Assembly (NCBI GenBank): GCA_019096195.1
Contig: JAGTXK010000055.1
Span: 806,001 to 870,000 of the forward strand
Direction of reading: 5' to 3'
Length of the DNA: 64,000 nt
Origin: Boletus sp. NGJ
Taxonomy: Eukaryota > Basidiomycota > Agaricomycetes > Boletales > Boletaceae
Positions 46,784 through 59,627 of the stretch are shown one piece after another (position 1 is the stretch's first letter; every line of letters starts with the position of its first letter). The translations under genes were made by a program, and so were the position numbers. The notes below the pieces were generated by a model. That model saw only the letters and a list, made by a program, of their open reading frames with translations, searched no databases and had not been told where the DNA came from.

Positions 46784-49700
46784 TTATATCGTATCTCGTA
46801 CAAAGCCCAGTGTACCAAGGGATGAAGCAAGAAGCTCTAAGATGCGCTCGCTCTCTTTTTCTTGTATTTCCGATAGCTCCTCCAGTTCCGACAGCAGCTC
46901 TTCGTGGTCTAAGAGTATGTCCCCATGCATTCGAAGGAAAACATTCTGCAACGTCTGGACGGCTTCGAAATCTCTATGGGACTGTAAGCGTCGCTGAAGC
47001 GCATGTATGAATTGCCGCAGGTGATCCAAGGTAACCAGCGACCGTAGCTCGATATCAATCGCAGCGGGTGACAATCTCTTGAAGTAGCCGAAAAGTTCAT
47101 CATCAGCTACGACGTGAATATGAGAACCTCGGACTGAAAGAAAATGTAGCGGACACTCTCACAGTTGCCCTTCTTGCCAAGTTTCGGCAGCTTTGTTTGG
47201 AGAACGCTCTTCGATTTAGCCATGGTCTTGTCCAAACGCGTCTTCTTCTCGGTCTTATCTTCCTTCTTTTCTTGGATAGCAAATCGATGCTCGACACCGG
47301 GTAATGTAGGCAGGAAGAAAGGGGCTTGTTCAGGCTTTTTGGGTGGCTCTGTCGGTTGATTTCGTTGCTGTATGTCCCCTGCAATTAACCTGGGTGAAGA
47401 GTCAGGGTACTGGTGTACACACTTGTATTACTTCGAGGTTCAACAATGTTTGCCAACGTGATCGGGGTAGCAGAGTCAGAGTCACAAGGTCCCCATCCAG
47501 TTGAGGAGGCGTGGAGAAGACGTCCACAGGCTTGTCTTCTATCGTTAGCTCGATCAATGCTTCCAACGCTGAAGAGGACAAATGCATGAACTAAGGCTCG
47601 ATGGAGTCAATTAATTGAGATATACCGTCATCTTCGACATCTCCTTGCATCGATGGCATCGAGACTTCTGTAATATCCTTCTCAGATACCGTTCGAAGAG
47701 TAACTTCCGCAAATTGTGCTCTGTTTGCCCACAGGAACACCCCGACGCTGTCCACATGCGCAGTCGCCAAAAAGTCATTTGTGGGTGAGAATGCAACACT
47801 CGTAGCGATGCTTGGTGTACGGAACGCGTCGATCAAACGGCCAGTTGGAATATCGAATGTCCGTATTATTGAATCAAGGGATGTCGATACTATCCAGCGA
47901 GAGTCTGGTGAGAATGCCTGGAGGCTATTAGCGCGTAGTACTGTCAGATCAATTCGGGAATTCATACAACGTCGAGAATTCGAGCTTGCGAACCACACGA
48001 CAGCTCTCTGACTATCCGTCTCGTTTCAATATCAACAACACGCACTGTCACGTCGTCACAGACGACGGCCAACAGTCCAGAATTTCGATGGAGGATCATG
48101 GAATGGGCAGATGAGGGCAGCACCAACGTATAGTCCAATCTAGTAGTGTGGAAATCAAAGAACTACTCTCACTTGATGAACACTTGAAAGAGGACGACTC
48201 GATATGGAGACTTACATTGATAGTTCCATCTAGTGTGCTCGCAACAACGAGACGATTCAAAGCATCGGTGGCTAAACCTGTGATACAGCGCTCACTAGCC
48301 TTCGGTTTCGAAGTAGCATTTAACCGTTCTGTAACTGCTTGAGGGCAGGACCCCACTTTGAACGTTTTCCGCTTCAAGCCAGATTGCATGTTCCACATGT
48401 GAGCTTCCCCCGTCGACGAGCCCGCAATACCAAAATTCCCACATGCAGAAACACAGACACACTAGGCGGACGTTGTAAGTCGTGACTGTATGGTAACTGA
48501 TCATTCACACCTTCACAGAACCTGATGAGGATTTTCGTTTGGCGCCGTCGGCATAATTCCAGGTATGTTTTCCCAGACGTTTATTCAGCACCGTCCAGGA
48601 CCGAACCAGGGGTTCGTCGGTGTGCGCTGTGAGTACATCATCCCAATCCTTTGATCGCATCGTCGAGTGGGCAATGGATGTAATAGACGGAAATTTTAAT
48701 GATGACAGAGATTTGGATAGGGCTGCGGCTTTCTTGATAAGAGAGCCTACCGAAAGTCGACATCAGCGCCTTACGCTGTCTCAGTAATGTCACGTTTACC
48801 TTGGGACATCTCAAATGACCTTGAGTCGCGGACAACAGAAGTGTATCGCAAGCTCCGGTCAGCTGAGGCGGTCAATAACTGTTTGCCGTCTTCCCCGTAG
48901 TATCTGATCAGATGCGGTGGAGCATGGTGTCCCGAGCGGAATTTGAGTAATCGTGGGGCGGCAGTGGGCGAGTCGAATAACCATTGCTGATTTACGATTA
49001 TAAGTGCCAGAAAACCAACGGCTCAAGGCGTACCTTGATACAGTTGTCTTCACCAGACGTTATCAAAACTGGCTGGCCGGGTACCCATTGTACTGCGCTG
49101 ATGGCACCGTCATGGGCACCCCTAACGAGATGCAGAAGTCGACCACTAGAGTTCAAGTCCCAGAGAGCTAGATGCCCGTGAGAAGACACTGAGGCAAGAA
49201 CTTGGTGTCCATCTTACGTGGAGATGAATAAGAGGAGTGGTAATCTGCGAAACGGGGTACTAACCAGAGCGAAACGACAATCCTCTGATCGCGCCACCCT
49301 CCATGAACACCCTCATCAACCTCTCGTCGGCGCGTATGTCATATACGGATACTTCGCCGGACCTAAAGCCAATACCTACGACGTCAATTGCGGGAGACTG
49401 CACTAATGCTGTGATAGTAGAAGATGTCATGTTTGCCGAGCCTTGTGTGATTAGCAGTCTTGAACTCGAAAACTTGTGTATACACGTCCTAAAACCAGTA
49501 TGCGTATGGATGCCGCAGATACGCAGAGAAAGACACTCACTGTGTCCGTATATTCCACAATTGCAGGTCACCTTCACTGCTAGCTACAAGTACTTTGTTC
49601 AAATAAGTCGCGGGATGTAATAATATGGCTGCGGTGAAGCCGATATCGAACTGGACGGTGGAAGAAAATGATGGCTCTAGAGTAAAATCAGGGGTGTGGG

Positions 49701-50337
49701 GGGATGGTTTCGAACAGCTGTCCTCACCGTCACGCGATACGTCCCATACAAGCATTCGTCCACCATCCTCCGTCAGGGCGAGCAAGAGAGATCCGAATAT
49801 GACCATAGCAGCCAGTGATGTTCCAAGTGGGTTTGTAGCCCGGACGACCTGTATAAATCTGTTGATAAAAGTCAAGGGTGTAGAACGAACGTATATACCT
49901 CTTTTCCTCGAAGATATTTGATGACATGGGTGCCCGATGCCGCCCAAATCGCATCGCCTTCCATGGTCAAACATGAGATTGGATCTAGTTCCTCAGGTCC
50001 TGCGCACCGAAGATTTTCAGAGGATCCTATCAGTCTCGACAGATATGCGCTCACCAACAAATAATAGAGTCATCTTTCCTCCCTCCCAAAGTGCCCATGA
50101 TTTGCCGAGGCATGTAAGTAGGTGTATCCGTGGACCCTCTGTTGCCCCCTTATGGGAACGAGTTTGCAAGTAAAATGGTGTGTGATTCGTGACCAGTCCA
50201 AGTGCACGGAAGGGAGCAAATAAGCGGGCATCACCGGATGATTTTTGCGTAGTTTTTGACGGCGCAGGTCCTGCAGAGATCCGCGCCCTCTTCTGAGGGC
50301 GTTGTCTGACCCCTCCGAGCTCTGTAAACTCAACCAT
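46784..50337 (-). CDS. UTP21: U3 snoRNP protein Utp21/WDR36
   Basis: UTP-B subunit of the small-subunit processome, nucleolar. The start MVEFTELGGVRQRPQKRARI precedes FRALGLVTNHTPFYLQTRSH and GPRIHLLTCLGKSWALW, the first WD blades. Twin beta-propellers follow, with LVASSEGDLQLWNIRTQ, ALVQSPAIDVVGIGFRSGEV, LASVSSHGHLALWDL and PVLITSGEDNCIK. The C-terminal Utp21 domain is LPRSRWQTLLNLEVIQV and later LSPAAIDIELRSLVTLDHLR, QFIHALQRRLQSHRDFEAVQ. It ends LGTLGFVRDTI. More than a dozen introns interrupt it. Together with RRP3 and the FYV7-like gene this window carries three 18S rRNA maturation factors. Confidence 0.94.
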
Positions 50338-50548
50338 CACTCGGTATATGTACAAAGCGGAAACTTTGGCGATTCAGTCGACATAAGATCACGTGACTAA
50401 TGCCTACTTCGTCAAGATCCTGATCCAAAACCCTCGGCAATGTCTACAACCTGATCAAGTAGGGTCATTACAATGCTGATTCTTCGTTCAACCAGAGCTA
50501 GTCTAGGCTACGTCAAATCTACTTGGGGTCGAATCATGGCTATTCCTT

Positions 50549-53243
50549 TTACGCCTCTCTTCCTCGTGCAGTTTCACCACTGGGACTGGACAACGTTCGT
50601 TCCATAGCATTGTCTTTGGTACCTGCTTCACCGCTGGCTTTTTTCACTCCCTCACCTTTTTCAGGATCATTGGTCTTCTCCGCGCCTTCGCGGATGACCG
50701 TCCGGTGTAGTGAATACGCACGGATAGAGACAATGAGGATAAGACCAAGAACTGACAATGGCGTGTTCACAAGCCAGACGGTACTGACAGAGCGAGCATA
50801 AGCGTGCATCACTTCAACTCTCAAGGTGGCATCCTACGACAAAGAAGAATCTGGGTCAGAAAATATTGCAATCAATGAAGACCACATGCAGGAATCGATG
50901 CTATTTGCTTGATGCTGTTGTTGATTGAAGCGGCGGAAGGGTCGATAGTAAGGCCCGTAAGGCCTCTGAGTCTTTGTTGGAGGGTACTCGAGATGATGGC
51001 ATCCCCGATCGTGATGCCGATTGTACCACCCAGCGTACTGCGGGGTATGTGAGTCCATGATCTCCGAGATGCAGATGTCGCCGCGCACCGCAAGAAGATA
51101 AATGCCCCTGTGGTTGTAGCCATATCCTTCAGAGGCATGGCAGCCTGGATTGCAATGAGCGGCACCTACCGACAAGAATTTTAGCAAGACTACGAAGTGG
51201 GACGACGTGTGACATACCTGGAACAGGCAACCAATCCCAAGGGCTGCAATGAGAGGGTATATTTCCTGGGTAGCACTGCAAAAATGAGACACAGGTAGTG
51301 GCACGAGCCAAAGACAGCTGTACTCACACAGTAGATGTACTGTCCAATATGATCATGAGGCCCCATCCAATGGTCATCACAACCCAAGCGCCCCACATGA
51401 TCGGACGATACGACCCGGTGCGCGCCACAAGCATACCTGACAGTGCCGATTGCATAGCACTGCCAAGGGAGTAGGGAAGCATCCTGTTGCAATAAACATG
51501 AGAAATCCTACATATACCCAGAAATTCGACTGACTTGATCCCGGAAAGTGTGGCAGATGCGCCGAGGACTATGCGGGCTGTCAGTTATCGGCATGGAAAG
51601 AAGCAAATTAAACAAGCCTTGGTAATACATGGGTAGATAGCTGAAGAATATTCAGTATAGAGGCTGGCCCGTGAAATGAGAAACGCACTATGACCCTATT
51701 TTTCAAAAAAAGTAAACAATACGCCAACGATCATCGGGCATCAATGGACATACCCGTAAAGAAAACAACGGCGTGCAAAAACACAGAAATTAGAATCAAA
51801 CCAGTCGTACGTGTCTACTAGAAAATCGGGAGGCTGCAGTAAGGAAAAGGAGCGCACAAACCTTGAACAATCGTGGCGGGAGAATTGCAGACCGCTCGGT
51901 GTGCATCTCATTAATTGCGTAAACCACGAGCAAAACGCCTCCAATAACAAGGAGAGAAATAGTTTCCGCGCTTTTCCCTGGATAGTAATCAGTCTTCCAA
52001 CAGGTACGTTTGCAACGGCTCTGCATACACGTGGCTTCGCCCGAGTTGAACCCTAGCAGAAGGCAGACTACGCCAGAGACGGCAGTGGCCAGTCCGACGA
52101 AATCAAATTCTTTGACATGATCACGGAACGATCTTCCTTGATGTGGGTTGAGGTTTAAGAAGACGAATAGGAGAGCCCCTGCTACACCACCTGACGGTCT
52201 GTTGCAGAAGTTAAATATGGCCCAACGACTCGGGAAGAGCCACTGACAGGTTGATCCAGAAACACCTATGAACAAATGTAAGGAGATGGCCCTACCATCA
52301 ACCAGATAACATACCATCTCCACGAAACGTGGTCAGTTAATACCTGAACATGATGATGAGCTATGAACAGTGGATGGACAGCAGCAGACTTACTCCACCA
52401 AGGAGTGGTCCCACGACACTGCGAAGATTGAGTAACGCTCTGTTGATCGTAAAACACATCACTTACCTGGCGATACCCCAAGTGGCACCAATGGCACCTC
52501 CGTACTTCCCTCGGCTGAGGTATCTAAGGGACTAGCAGGTGAACAAGAACACAGAACTCACTCCTTGAGAGACACGATGTCTGATATGGTGATTTGAACC
52601 AACTGGATGATCCCACCGCCACCTATTCCTTGCACGGCACGGCAAACTATGAGCCATGTCATGCTCTGGGCGGCACCACACAACGCTGATCCAACCTGGA
52701 TACAGTATCACGTTTGGAGGTTGTTCGCGCCAGGCAAATTACAGACCAAAAATATGATGATACATCCGTACAACATTGGCTTTCGACCTATGAGTCCCGT
52801 AAGTGAGTAGGGTGAGGTGGGCTAGAGTGAATATGATATAGACCTAGAATGTTTGATAATTTTCCGTACAGCGGTCCTAAGGATGCTGAGGCCTGCATGT
52901 AGGCGCTGACATAAGGGTTAGGTCACGTGTGTTGTGCGTTGGTGACATGAGCGTCGAGTTTACCTCCCAACCCAACTATAATTGTTGCCTCCGCCTAGTT
53001 CAGCTACGATGGTAGGTAAGGCGGTGGCTACAATAGTCTGTGGGCTATGTCAGGGGAGGGAAAGGCGAAATCGGTGTAAAGAGATACCTGATCGAGTGCG
53101 GCGAGAAAGATGGAACACATGAGACCAAAGAATACGATTCCAAGGCGATTTTTTGGGACGATATGCTGTTCATTAGCCTTCCAGGATGCACCCGGCTCAG
53201 CCTTTGAAGATGGGCCCTCAAGCACGGCAGCGGACGAGGACAT
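50549..53243 (-). CDS. MFS transporter, DHA2 family (14-helix drug:H+ antiporter type)
   Basis: Proton-driven exporter of the plasma membrane or vacuole; the substrate cannot be told. The N-terminus MSSSAAVLEGPSSKAEPGAS is cytosolic, then KNRLGIVFFGLMCSIFLAAL and DQ, with an intron before TIVATALPTIVAELGG. Later segments include CRAVQGIGGGGIIQLVQI (motif C-like), ISDIVSLKERGKYGGAIGAT, WGIASVVGPLLGGVFTDHVS and WRW, classic for DHA2. Helices continue to IGITIGDAIISSTLQQRLRG and SVLGLILIVSIRAYSLH. The tail is polar (EKTNDPEKGEGVKKASGE). About fifteen introns. A 5' untranslated intron probably lies near 53290-53340. Confidence 0.88.
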
Positions 53244-53850
53244 GGTCGGAATGGAGGAGGGGGAGGACGGAGTGGTGGATGGGGCAAGGACAGGAGCGTC
53301 CTGGCCAGCATGCTGAGAGTTGATGAGTAAAGCACGCTGCAGTCTTCCCAGTGGCTTACTATTTCTGAACGACTCGGAGCAGTGGATGACCACCGGAGAA
53401 TGCGGGGAGAGTGATCATCCGAAAAGCCGAAAACATGTGAGGGTCACTTGATACCGCTGTGGAGACTTTGCGCGAGTGACTCACCAGCAGAGCAAACATA
53501 AAATCACCAATCGGGATGGATGAAATAATGGAACCGACTGTAAACATTCAGCAGCAGGTGCGAGCACGTCTCCGCTCGTCCATGAGTGGCCTGGCAATTG
53601 AAAGTGCGGATTGACCATACCGTGCAGCATCTTACCACGTACTGAATGCCTCTCTGGAATAATGCATTCCAGACTCGGTTAAGTTATGGACTCAAGGTGC
53701 AGAGGACAAAGGTAACCCAGTGACATGGCCAAATCCGGCAAGAACGCTCAGTGGCACGGAAAACCTTATCTCAGCGTCTTGATTTCTGCTCTTGACCTCG
53801 TTCTGTTCCCCTCTCTCTCTTGTCCACATAGAATCCTATAATTTCACAAA
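53244..53850. other. Divergent promoter region of MFS transporter and Ran
   Basis: About 600 bp. On the minus strand a donor GTAAGC and an acceptor CTCAG bracket a likely 5'-UTR intron of the transporter (near 53295-53345). The Ran side has a pyrimidine-rich stretch at 53780-53830. No clear regulator site. Confidence 0.4.
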
Positions 53851-54927
53851 ATGGCACCAGAGATCCCTACCTTCAAACTTGTTCTTGGTATGAGTCAACG
53901 CGTTCACTTTCCCCGTCATGGTTTATTCGCGTACTGATTTTTTCCATGCTTGATCGATGCCCTGTCTCTCACTTTTTGTCGCAATCCAACATTGCATGCC
54001 CTTCCAACATTCCTTCGTACCGCCTCAAAATACCTTAGTTGGTGACGGTGGTACCGGGAAAACCACTTTTGTCAAGGTAAAGGCGTGCCACAATGGCAAC
54101 CTTTGAACCCGATCGCGTGCTGATCCTCACGCCGACGTAGCGCCACTTGACTGGCGAATTCGAGAAGAAATACATTGGTGCGCTTCTACTCGCCACACCC
54201 GTAATATTTTGCATTCCTGATGCAGTTCGGTAGCCACCCTCGGTGTCGAAGTTCACCCTTTGACATTCTCGACCAACTTCGGTACTATCTGTTTCAACGT
54301 CTGGGATACTGCAGGTCAAGAGAAGTTCGGTGGTCTCCGTGATGGTTATTACATACAAGGCCAATGTGGCATCATCATGTTCGATGTTACCTCGAGAATC
54401 ACATACAAGAATGTGCCTAACTGGCACCGTGACCTCGAGCGTGTCTGCGAGAACATTCCAATCGTTCTTTGCGGAAACAAAGTTGATGTCAAGGTGAGTC
54501 GATGGACACCGCTGTTCTTCCGGGGTCATACTAACTTGGTTCTTGTAGGAACGTAAAGTAAAGACAGGTGCTGTCACCTTCCATCGCAAAAAGAATCTCC
54601 AGTACTTTGAGATATCTGCCAAGTCAAACTATAACTTCGAGAAGCCTTTCCTGTGGTTGGCAAGGAAGTTGGTCGGGTAAGCCTGGGTATCTTTATGGTT
54701 TTCATCAATCAAAAATTGACTTGAGCATTATAGGAATCCTGCACTCGAATTTGTTGCGGCACCAGCACTTGCTCCTGCTGAGGTTGCTCTGGATGCCAGC
54801 CTGATTCAGCAATACGAGCAGGAATTGAAGCAGGTGACTTTTCTCCATTCTGTGGTTGGCTACATATGGTTGACTTGAATACCAGGCTGAGGGTGTCCCT
54901 CTCCCCGAAGAGGATGACGAGCTCTGA
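53851..54927 (+). CDS. GSP1: Ran GTPase
   Basis: Small nuclear GTPase that drives nucleocytoplasmic transport. Seven exons. G1 is [17 protein letters not shown]2 [17 protein letters not shown]3 [21 protein letters not shown]4 [13 protein letters not shown] and G5 [16 protein letters not shown]. The Ran-specific C-terminus is [12 protein letters not shown]. The catalytic Gln follows DTAG as required. The first intron (about 150 nt) is three times the usual length. No lipidation motif is present, as expected for Ran. Confidence 0.97.
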
Positions 54928-55352
54928 ATACGATAACGCATCTTTACAAATGCTCCATCGGCCGTGATCCTATAGTCTTGTGTCATTTCATACAGTCCCT
55001 CTCTTTCATTCATCATCCAGCTCTTTTAACCCACTTTCTTCCAACTGCAATCTCCTTGTTGTGATCATATTCAGTAAGCATGAATCCTATGTTTCCTATA
55101 AGTTGGTAGCCTTTGTGAATGAGAGGGAAGTAGGTAAATTTAGTATGGCATTATCAGAAGCCAGGTGGAAAGAGAACATTAGGCTTATGACAGTACTTAT
55201 GGATGAAAGTATTCCTCTATGCTCAGAAGAGATTCTTGCAGTACCTTGAGACAGGCTGATGTTCCAGCACATCCAAGTACACGTGACTGATAAGTACGTA
55301 ATAACGAAACCGGGGCACAGACCTGACTATCGCTTGTGTCGTTTTTTCAATC
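54928..55352. other. Spacer between Ran and GID4
   Basis: About 425 bp of 3' flank and promoter. A short frame (54980-55249) has no family resemblance. Nothing else seen. Confidence 0.45.
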
Positions 55353-56553
55353 ATGCCTGTGAAGAAGTCCCACTCTATCTACTCGCAACCAGACACTGTT
55401 TTCGAGGATGACATCGACATGGATGTCCCACAGTCCCTCCCTCCCTGTTCCCCCTCTTCGCTAGCCCCATCACAGCCCTCCCTCTCCATCAAGACCACAG
55501 CAACTTCCTCCAAATCAACTCCTACTCAGCAACGCTCCCCCTCAGATACCCTCCCTCGCGGCCGTCCCCAAAGATCGTCCGTCCCCACTCCCGTGCCGGA
55601 CCCTGCTACCGACATTACCCGCCTGCGTGTCCGCGCCCAACGCCACCACTGCTTGTATCCCGGAGCGACCTTTCAGGGAACACAGAAGAGTGGTAGGAAC
55701 AGCTACGACGTTAACGTTACCATTGTCGTAGGTTCTACTTGTGTCACTCACCTGTCATCCACTCATGCACTAAAGGATGTCGACTTCTCCTCCTCTTTCC
55801 TTTGCGGGTACCTCCGCATACGTGGACTAACCGATGATTGGCCCGAGTTGACAACTTACTTTGACGCAGAAATCATCGGCAGCCGCTACGGCTTTCTGAC
55901 GCAAAAGTGGGGAGCAAATGAACAGGAAGATATGGTGCATTGGCAACGTTTCCCGGCTTTCCGACATGTCAAGAACGAGCTCAGGAGACCACATTTGACC
56001 ATGCCTGATCGCGATCGGGGGGCCGTTTTCATGAGGTGGAAGGAAAGATTCCTCGTCCCTGACCATAGAGTACAAGATATCACTGGTGCAAGTTTTGCTG
56101 GTACGTCTGCGTTCAGCCGCAGGAACAGTCCCTCCAGTCTATAACATGCACCAAACATTTGACAGGTTTCTACTATGTTTGTGTGGACTTCAATCCTCAG
56201 TCCCCAGGAACCAATATACGCTCCGTCACTCAGTCATTTCCCCTCTGCGCAGAGTACGGAGAGGGTGATTTGCTGACATCGCCTTCCCCTGGTAAGCTGG
56301 AATCTATTCCAATTGGTCGTCGTCGTCGAGACTCTAGCGTCCGACGAGGACGTGGATCTTCTATTGGTCCCCGTTCTCCACCACCGGCTGCTACTATGAG
56401 TGGCTTCTATTTCCACCAAAGTTCCGAACCGTGCGTGGTGTCTCAATTGCGGTTGTGCATCAACTGAGCGATTCATATACATATCTCAGATATCAGCAGT
56501 TATCACTGAGTCACGTTCCTGAATGCTCGAGCTCCTGCTTCGAGTTTCGCTAG
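55353..56553 (+). CDS. GID4: GID complex substrate receptor Gid4/Vid24
   Basis: Substrate receptor of the GID/CTLH ubiquitin ligase; in yeast it binds N-terminal proline of gluconeogenic enzymes. The first 100 residues are Ser/Pro-rich and disordered. The beta-barrel starts LYPGATFQGTQKSGRNSYDV, followed by FLCGYLRIRGLTDDWPELTT, YFDAEIIGSRYGFLTQKWGA, MRWKERFLVPDHRVQDITGA and SFAGFYYVCVDF. It ends ATMSGFYFHQSSEPYQQLSL then SHVPECSSSCFEFR, the family's usual C-terminus, recovered by the last intron. An insert of about 60 residues rich in Arg and Ser (GRRRRDSSVRRGRGSSIG) sits between the last two conserved strands. Confidence 0.93.
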
Positions 56554-57188
56554 GAGCTTTGGTGGTGGAACTGATTGGTCTGAGCGCGTCCAGAACATCG
56601 TCTTTTCAACGGACCGTACGTTGGATCTTCATTATCTCCGCTGTCACTCTCCGAGTTGGATTGTATATACGTGAACTCGTGTAGTTCTCGCTTAGTGTTA
56701 CCCCCTTCATGGCATCCTCCGCCTCATGTATTTTCCGTGTAATGATGATGATCCGAAAGTTTTTGTTTTTGTCAATTTTGCCCACGGCATCCCGGTCTGC
56801 AGTTTGGATTCTAGTAGCTACTAAGAAAGACAACAATAGTCATGCATCAAAAAGTAGACGAATTACTCCGAGTCTGACAGGTGGAGAACAGCCACAGGTG
56901 GAAGGATTAATCACTTTTTAGAATCGACTCTGGGAGTCCAACAAACACTCCTTGCCGCTGATGAAATCCGACCATCCGGTCAAATGAATGGGCAAGGTCG
57001 CAACCAATTCATGAACTACGCCATCACTGGCACAGCTCGGAAGGACATAGCATATGATGTCTGTTCGGTGGACAGAGTCACAGAATGGTGAGTGCAACAC
57101 ATGTCGTGCTAACTATGTACCAGCGTGCACACGCCATTCTTACACTGAAACTGCGCATATTCCCCTCTACTAGTAAACTTCCGTCAGT
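56554..57188. other. Spacer between GID4 and the monooxygenase relic
   Basis: About 635 bp. Several short frames, none with family resemblance. No repeat or RNA gene recognised. Confidence 0.45.
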
Positions 57189-59395
57189 ATGGCCGATCTC
57201 GCAGAAGATGACGACTTGGTAACGATTCCCCTCGATTTACCATTGTGGGAGCTAGGTTTGTCGACTTGTGTCGTCTTACTATGACGAGGCGCCGGGCTCA
57301 CACTCTGGCGTAGCATTGCCGGAATTACTATGGCAATAAACCTCAAGGCCAAACTACATTTCACCAACTACGTGGTACGTCATGTCCATCCAGCGTGCAT
57401 CATGTGCGGCTCTGCTCTCCACGCAGATGTTGCATTCCGTGTCCATGACACTATTTGCTAGCTCACACATGCTATGCAGGTATACGAGAAGGCGCAAAAT
57501 ATCGGTGGAACGTGGGGGTGTGTTACATTCCCTGCATGACCCACTGACCCTGGCAAACATATCGATGTATGACGGTGGCCCCATCCGCTCCCGCAACCGC
57601 TTTGCCAGGACAACACCTATCCTGTGCGTATCACTCTCTTCTGACAGGAGCTCGCGAGCCAGGGGTGCGGCTCCGATGTTCATGCATACTGGTACTCCCT
57701 TTCTACCGAACTAAATCTCTACTGGGAAAATTATAACATCTCCCAACCCGAGATCCAAGGATATTGGGAACACGTATTTCAGAAGCACAATATCTCTTCT
57801 CACACGATATTCAAAACACAAGTCAACCTCGTTGAATGGGACGAGAATGCGAATTTATACAAGTTGACCCTGGTAGACACGGTCTCAGGGCAGACTACAC
57901 ATGCTGAGGATGAGACTGTCATCTCGGCGGTGGGACGTTTACGTCACCCTTATTCCCAGAGGATGTAAAAGGTGCTGAGAACTTCAGAGGTCCCGTTTGG
58001 CATTCTTTTCATTGGCGGCACGATGTCGATCTGAAAAACAAGCGTATCGGGGTTATTGGCAACGGGTGTTCTGTGTATGGTGCTATACTCTGCTGGCGGA
58101 GACTTTTTCTGACGTGCGCTCACGGCGTGGCATGCAGGGCGCAATTCCTACCCATCATCTCTGAAGAGCAAACGACGGAAGTGATCAACCTCTGCCGGTC
58201 TCCGCAGTGGTTTTTGAAACGAGTAGGTTCTGGTGCGCAGTTCGTTGCTTGCTGAGCTTGGTCATCAGAATAGGGGCAATACAGATATCCTGGGTGGATC
58301 CAGTGGGCCTTTGCCCACGTCCCTTTCCTCATGCGAGCGTATCGCGCATCAATCATGATTACGGTACGCCCCACGTAGTATCTGAAGTATGACCATTGAT
58401 TCGAGCCAAACCTCTCAGTCCGACCTTGTCTAATTAATTTACAGGAACGATCTCCCAGTTGGCAAGATCGTGCGGAAAGTAATCGTTGCATCTAGTTGAC
58501 TTTCACTCCGTTATTGAGTACAGCACAGTTGATGGTCAAGTATTTGAAAGATACCGCGCCAGCGGAGAACGTTGACAGGATGATCCCCGACTATCGTATG
58601 TCCGGGCGACTTTATCGTTTCGATCGGCCATTCACAAAACTTACAGCCCCAGGATTATTGTGGACTCTGGTTACCTCGCTGCTCTGCACAGGTCCAATGT
58701 CCAACTTAAATGGGATACGGTCCAAGAGATCGTGAAAGATGGTGTAGTACTCTCCAGTGAAGAAAAGATACCGCTGGACGTGATTATCTTTGGAACGGGT
58801 TTTTATTTGGCAAGCATTTGACATGATGCCAATCACCACTGCTCATTTCGAATGGGATCCGACAGGTGGATAGGGATGTTTCACTCCGAGGGGTCACTCT
58901 CGACAAGTATTTTAAGTCCGAAGGCGGTGCAGCTGGATATTACGGGACTGTGTTCCCGGGGTTCCCCAATGCGTTTACGATAGTGGGTAAGTTGGTCAGT
59001 ATCTAAAAGAGCCTGGAGAGGGATTGACAAGGAGCTATGCCCGAATTCTGCATCAGGACATGCATCCCTACTTTTCACGATTGAGCTGCAGGTGCGTGTT
59101 GTCAAAGTGCCTTTCAGGGAAGGCACTGGATCCACGCGGCACGCACGTGTATATAGATTGTATCCTGAAACTGATCAAGCCCATCATTGCTGGCGAATTC
59201 AAGGCGTTGAAGGTCAGGGACGATGCAACGAAAAGATACAACGCGTGGATGCGGAGACGGATGGAAAACACGATTTTCCTGAGCTGTCTCGTACTACCGT
59301 GGCGATGACCGGAAGGGGACGAGGATGCTGACTGGTGGAAGCTGAGGCGGCCACGGTGGGCTGACTACGAGGTACTGGCGGGAGGGGGTTGGGTC
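57189..59395 (+). pseudogene. Decayed Baeyer-Villiger-type FAD monooxygenase
   Basis: Many family landmarks remain in order: FTIVGA and AGITMAINLKAKLHFTNY (FAD-binding fold), VYEKAQNIGGTW, GCGSDVHAYWYSLSTELNLY, VWHSFHWRHDVDLKNKRIGV with IGNGCS (NADPH fold), WIQWAFAHVPFLMRAYRAS, RIIVDSGYLAALHRSNVQLK, IPLDVIIFGTGF, YYGTVFPGFPNAF, IDCILKLIKPIIAGEFKALK and KLRRPRWADYEV. Most joins use good introns, one with a GC donor (58810-58865). But the frame shifts at the start of the FAD fold, after GGTW and inside VISAVG/FTSPLFPEDVK, and an in-frame stop follows RAESNRCI near 58497. I infer a recently inactivated gene; sequence error is the alternative. Confidence 0.72.
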
Positions 59396-59627
59396 GGTCG
59401 CGGGGTGGTAGTGGGGCAGCTTCGGAGATAGATTTTGGGCGAAAGAAGGTGAGGGCGGGGATGTTGCGGAGGATATTTTTTCGTTTAGTAAATTACTAGT
59501 GGACATGTTGTTTCGGTACTTGTGATCCCGTTCGGTTTTGACCGAGGGTGTGATTTCCATTCTTCACTGCCCAGGCAGTTCACCAGTCCGCCCTCCCTTT
59601 TCCTTCTCCCAGTACATACTTTCAATA

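Noticed and set aside
53045-53393. N-terminal extension of the MFS protein upstream of 53243
   Set aside because: No upstream exon with an ATG could be joined in phase; the sequence looks like a leader with a 5'-UTR intron.
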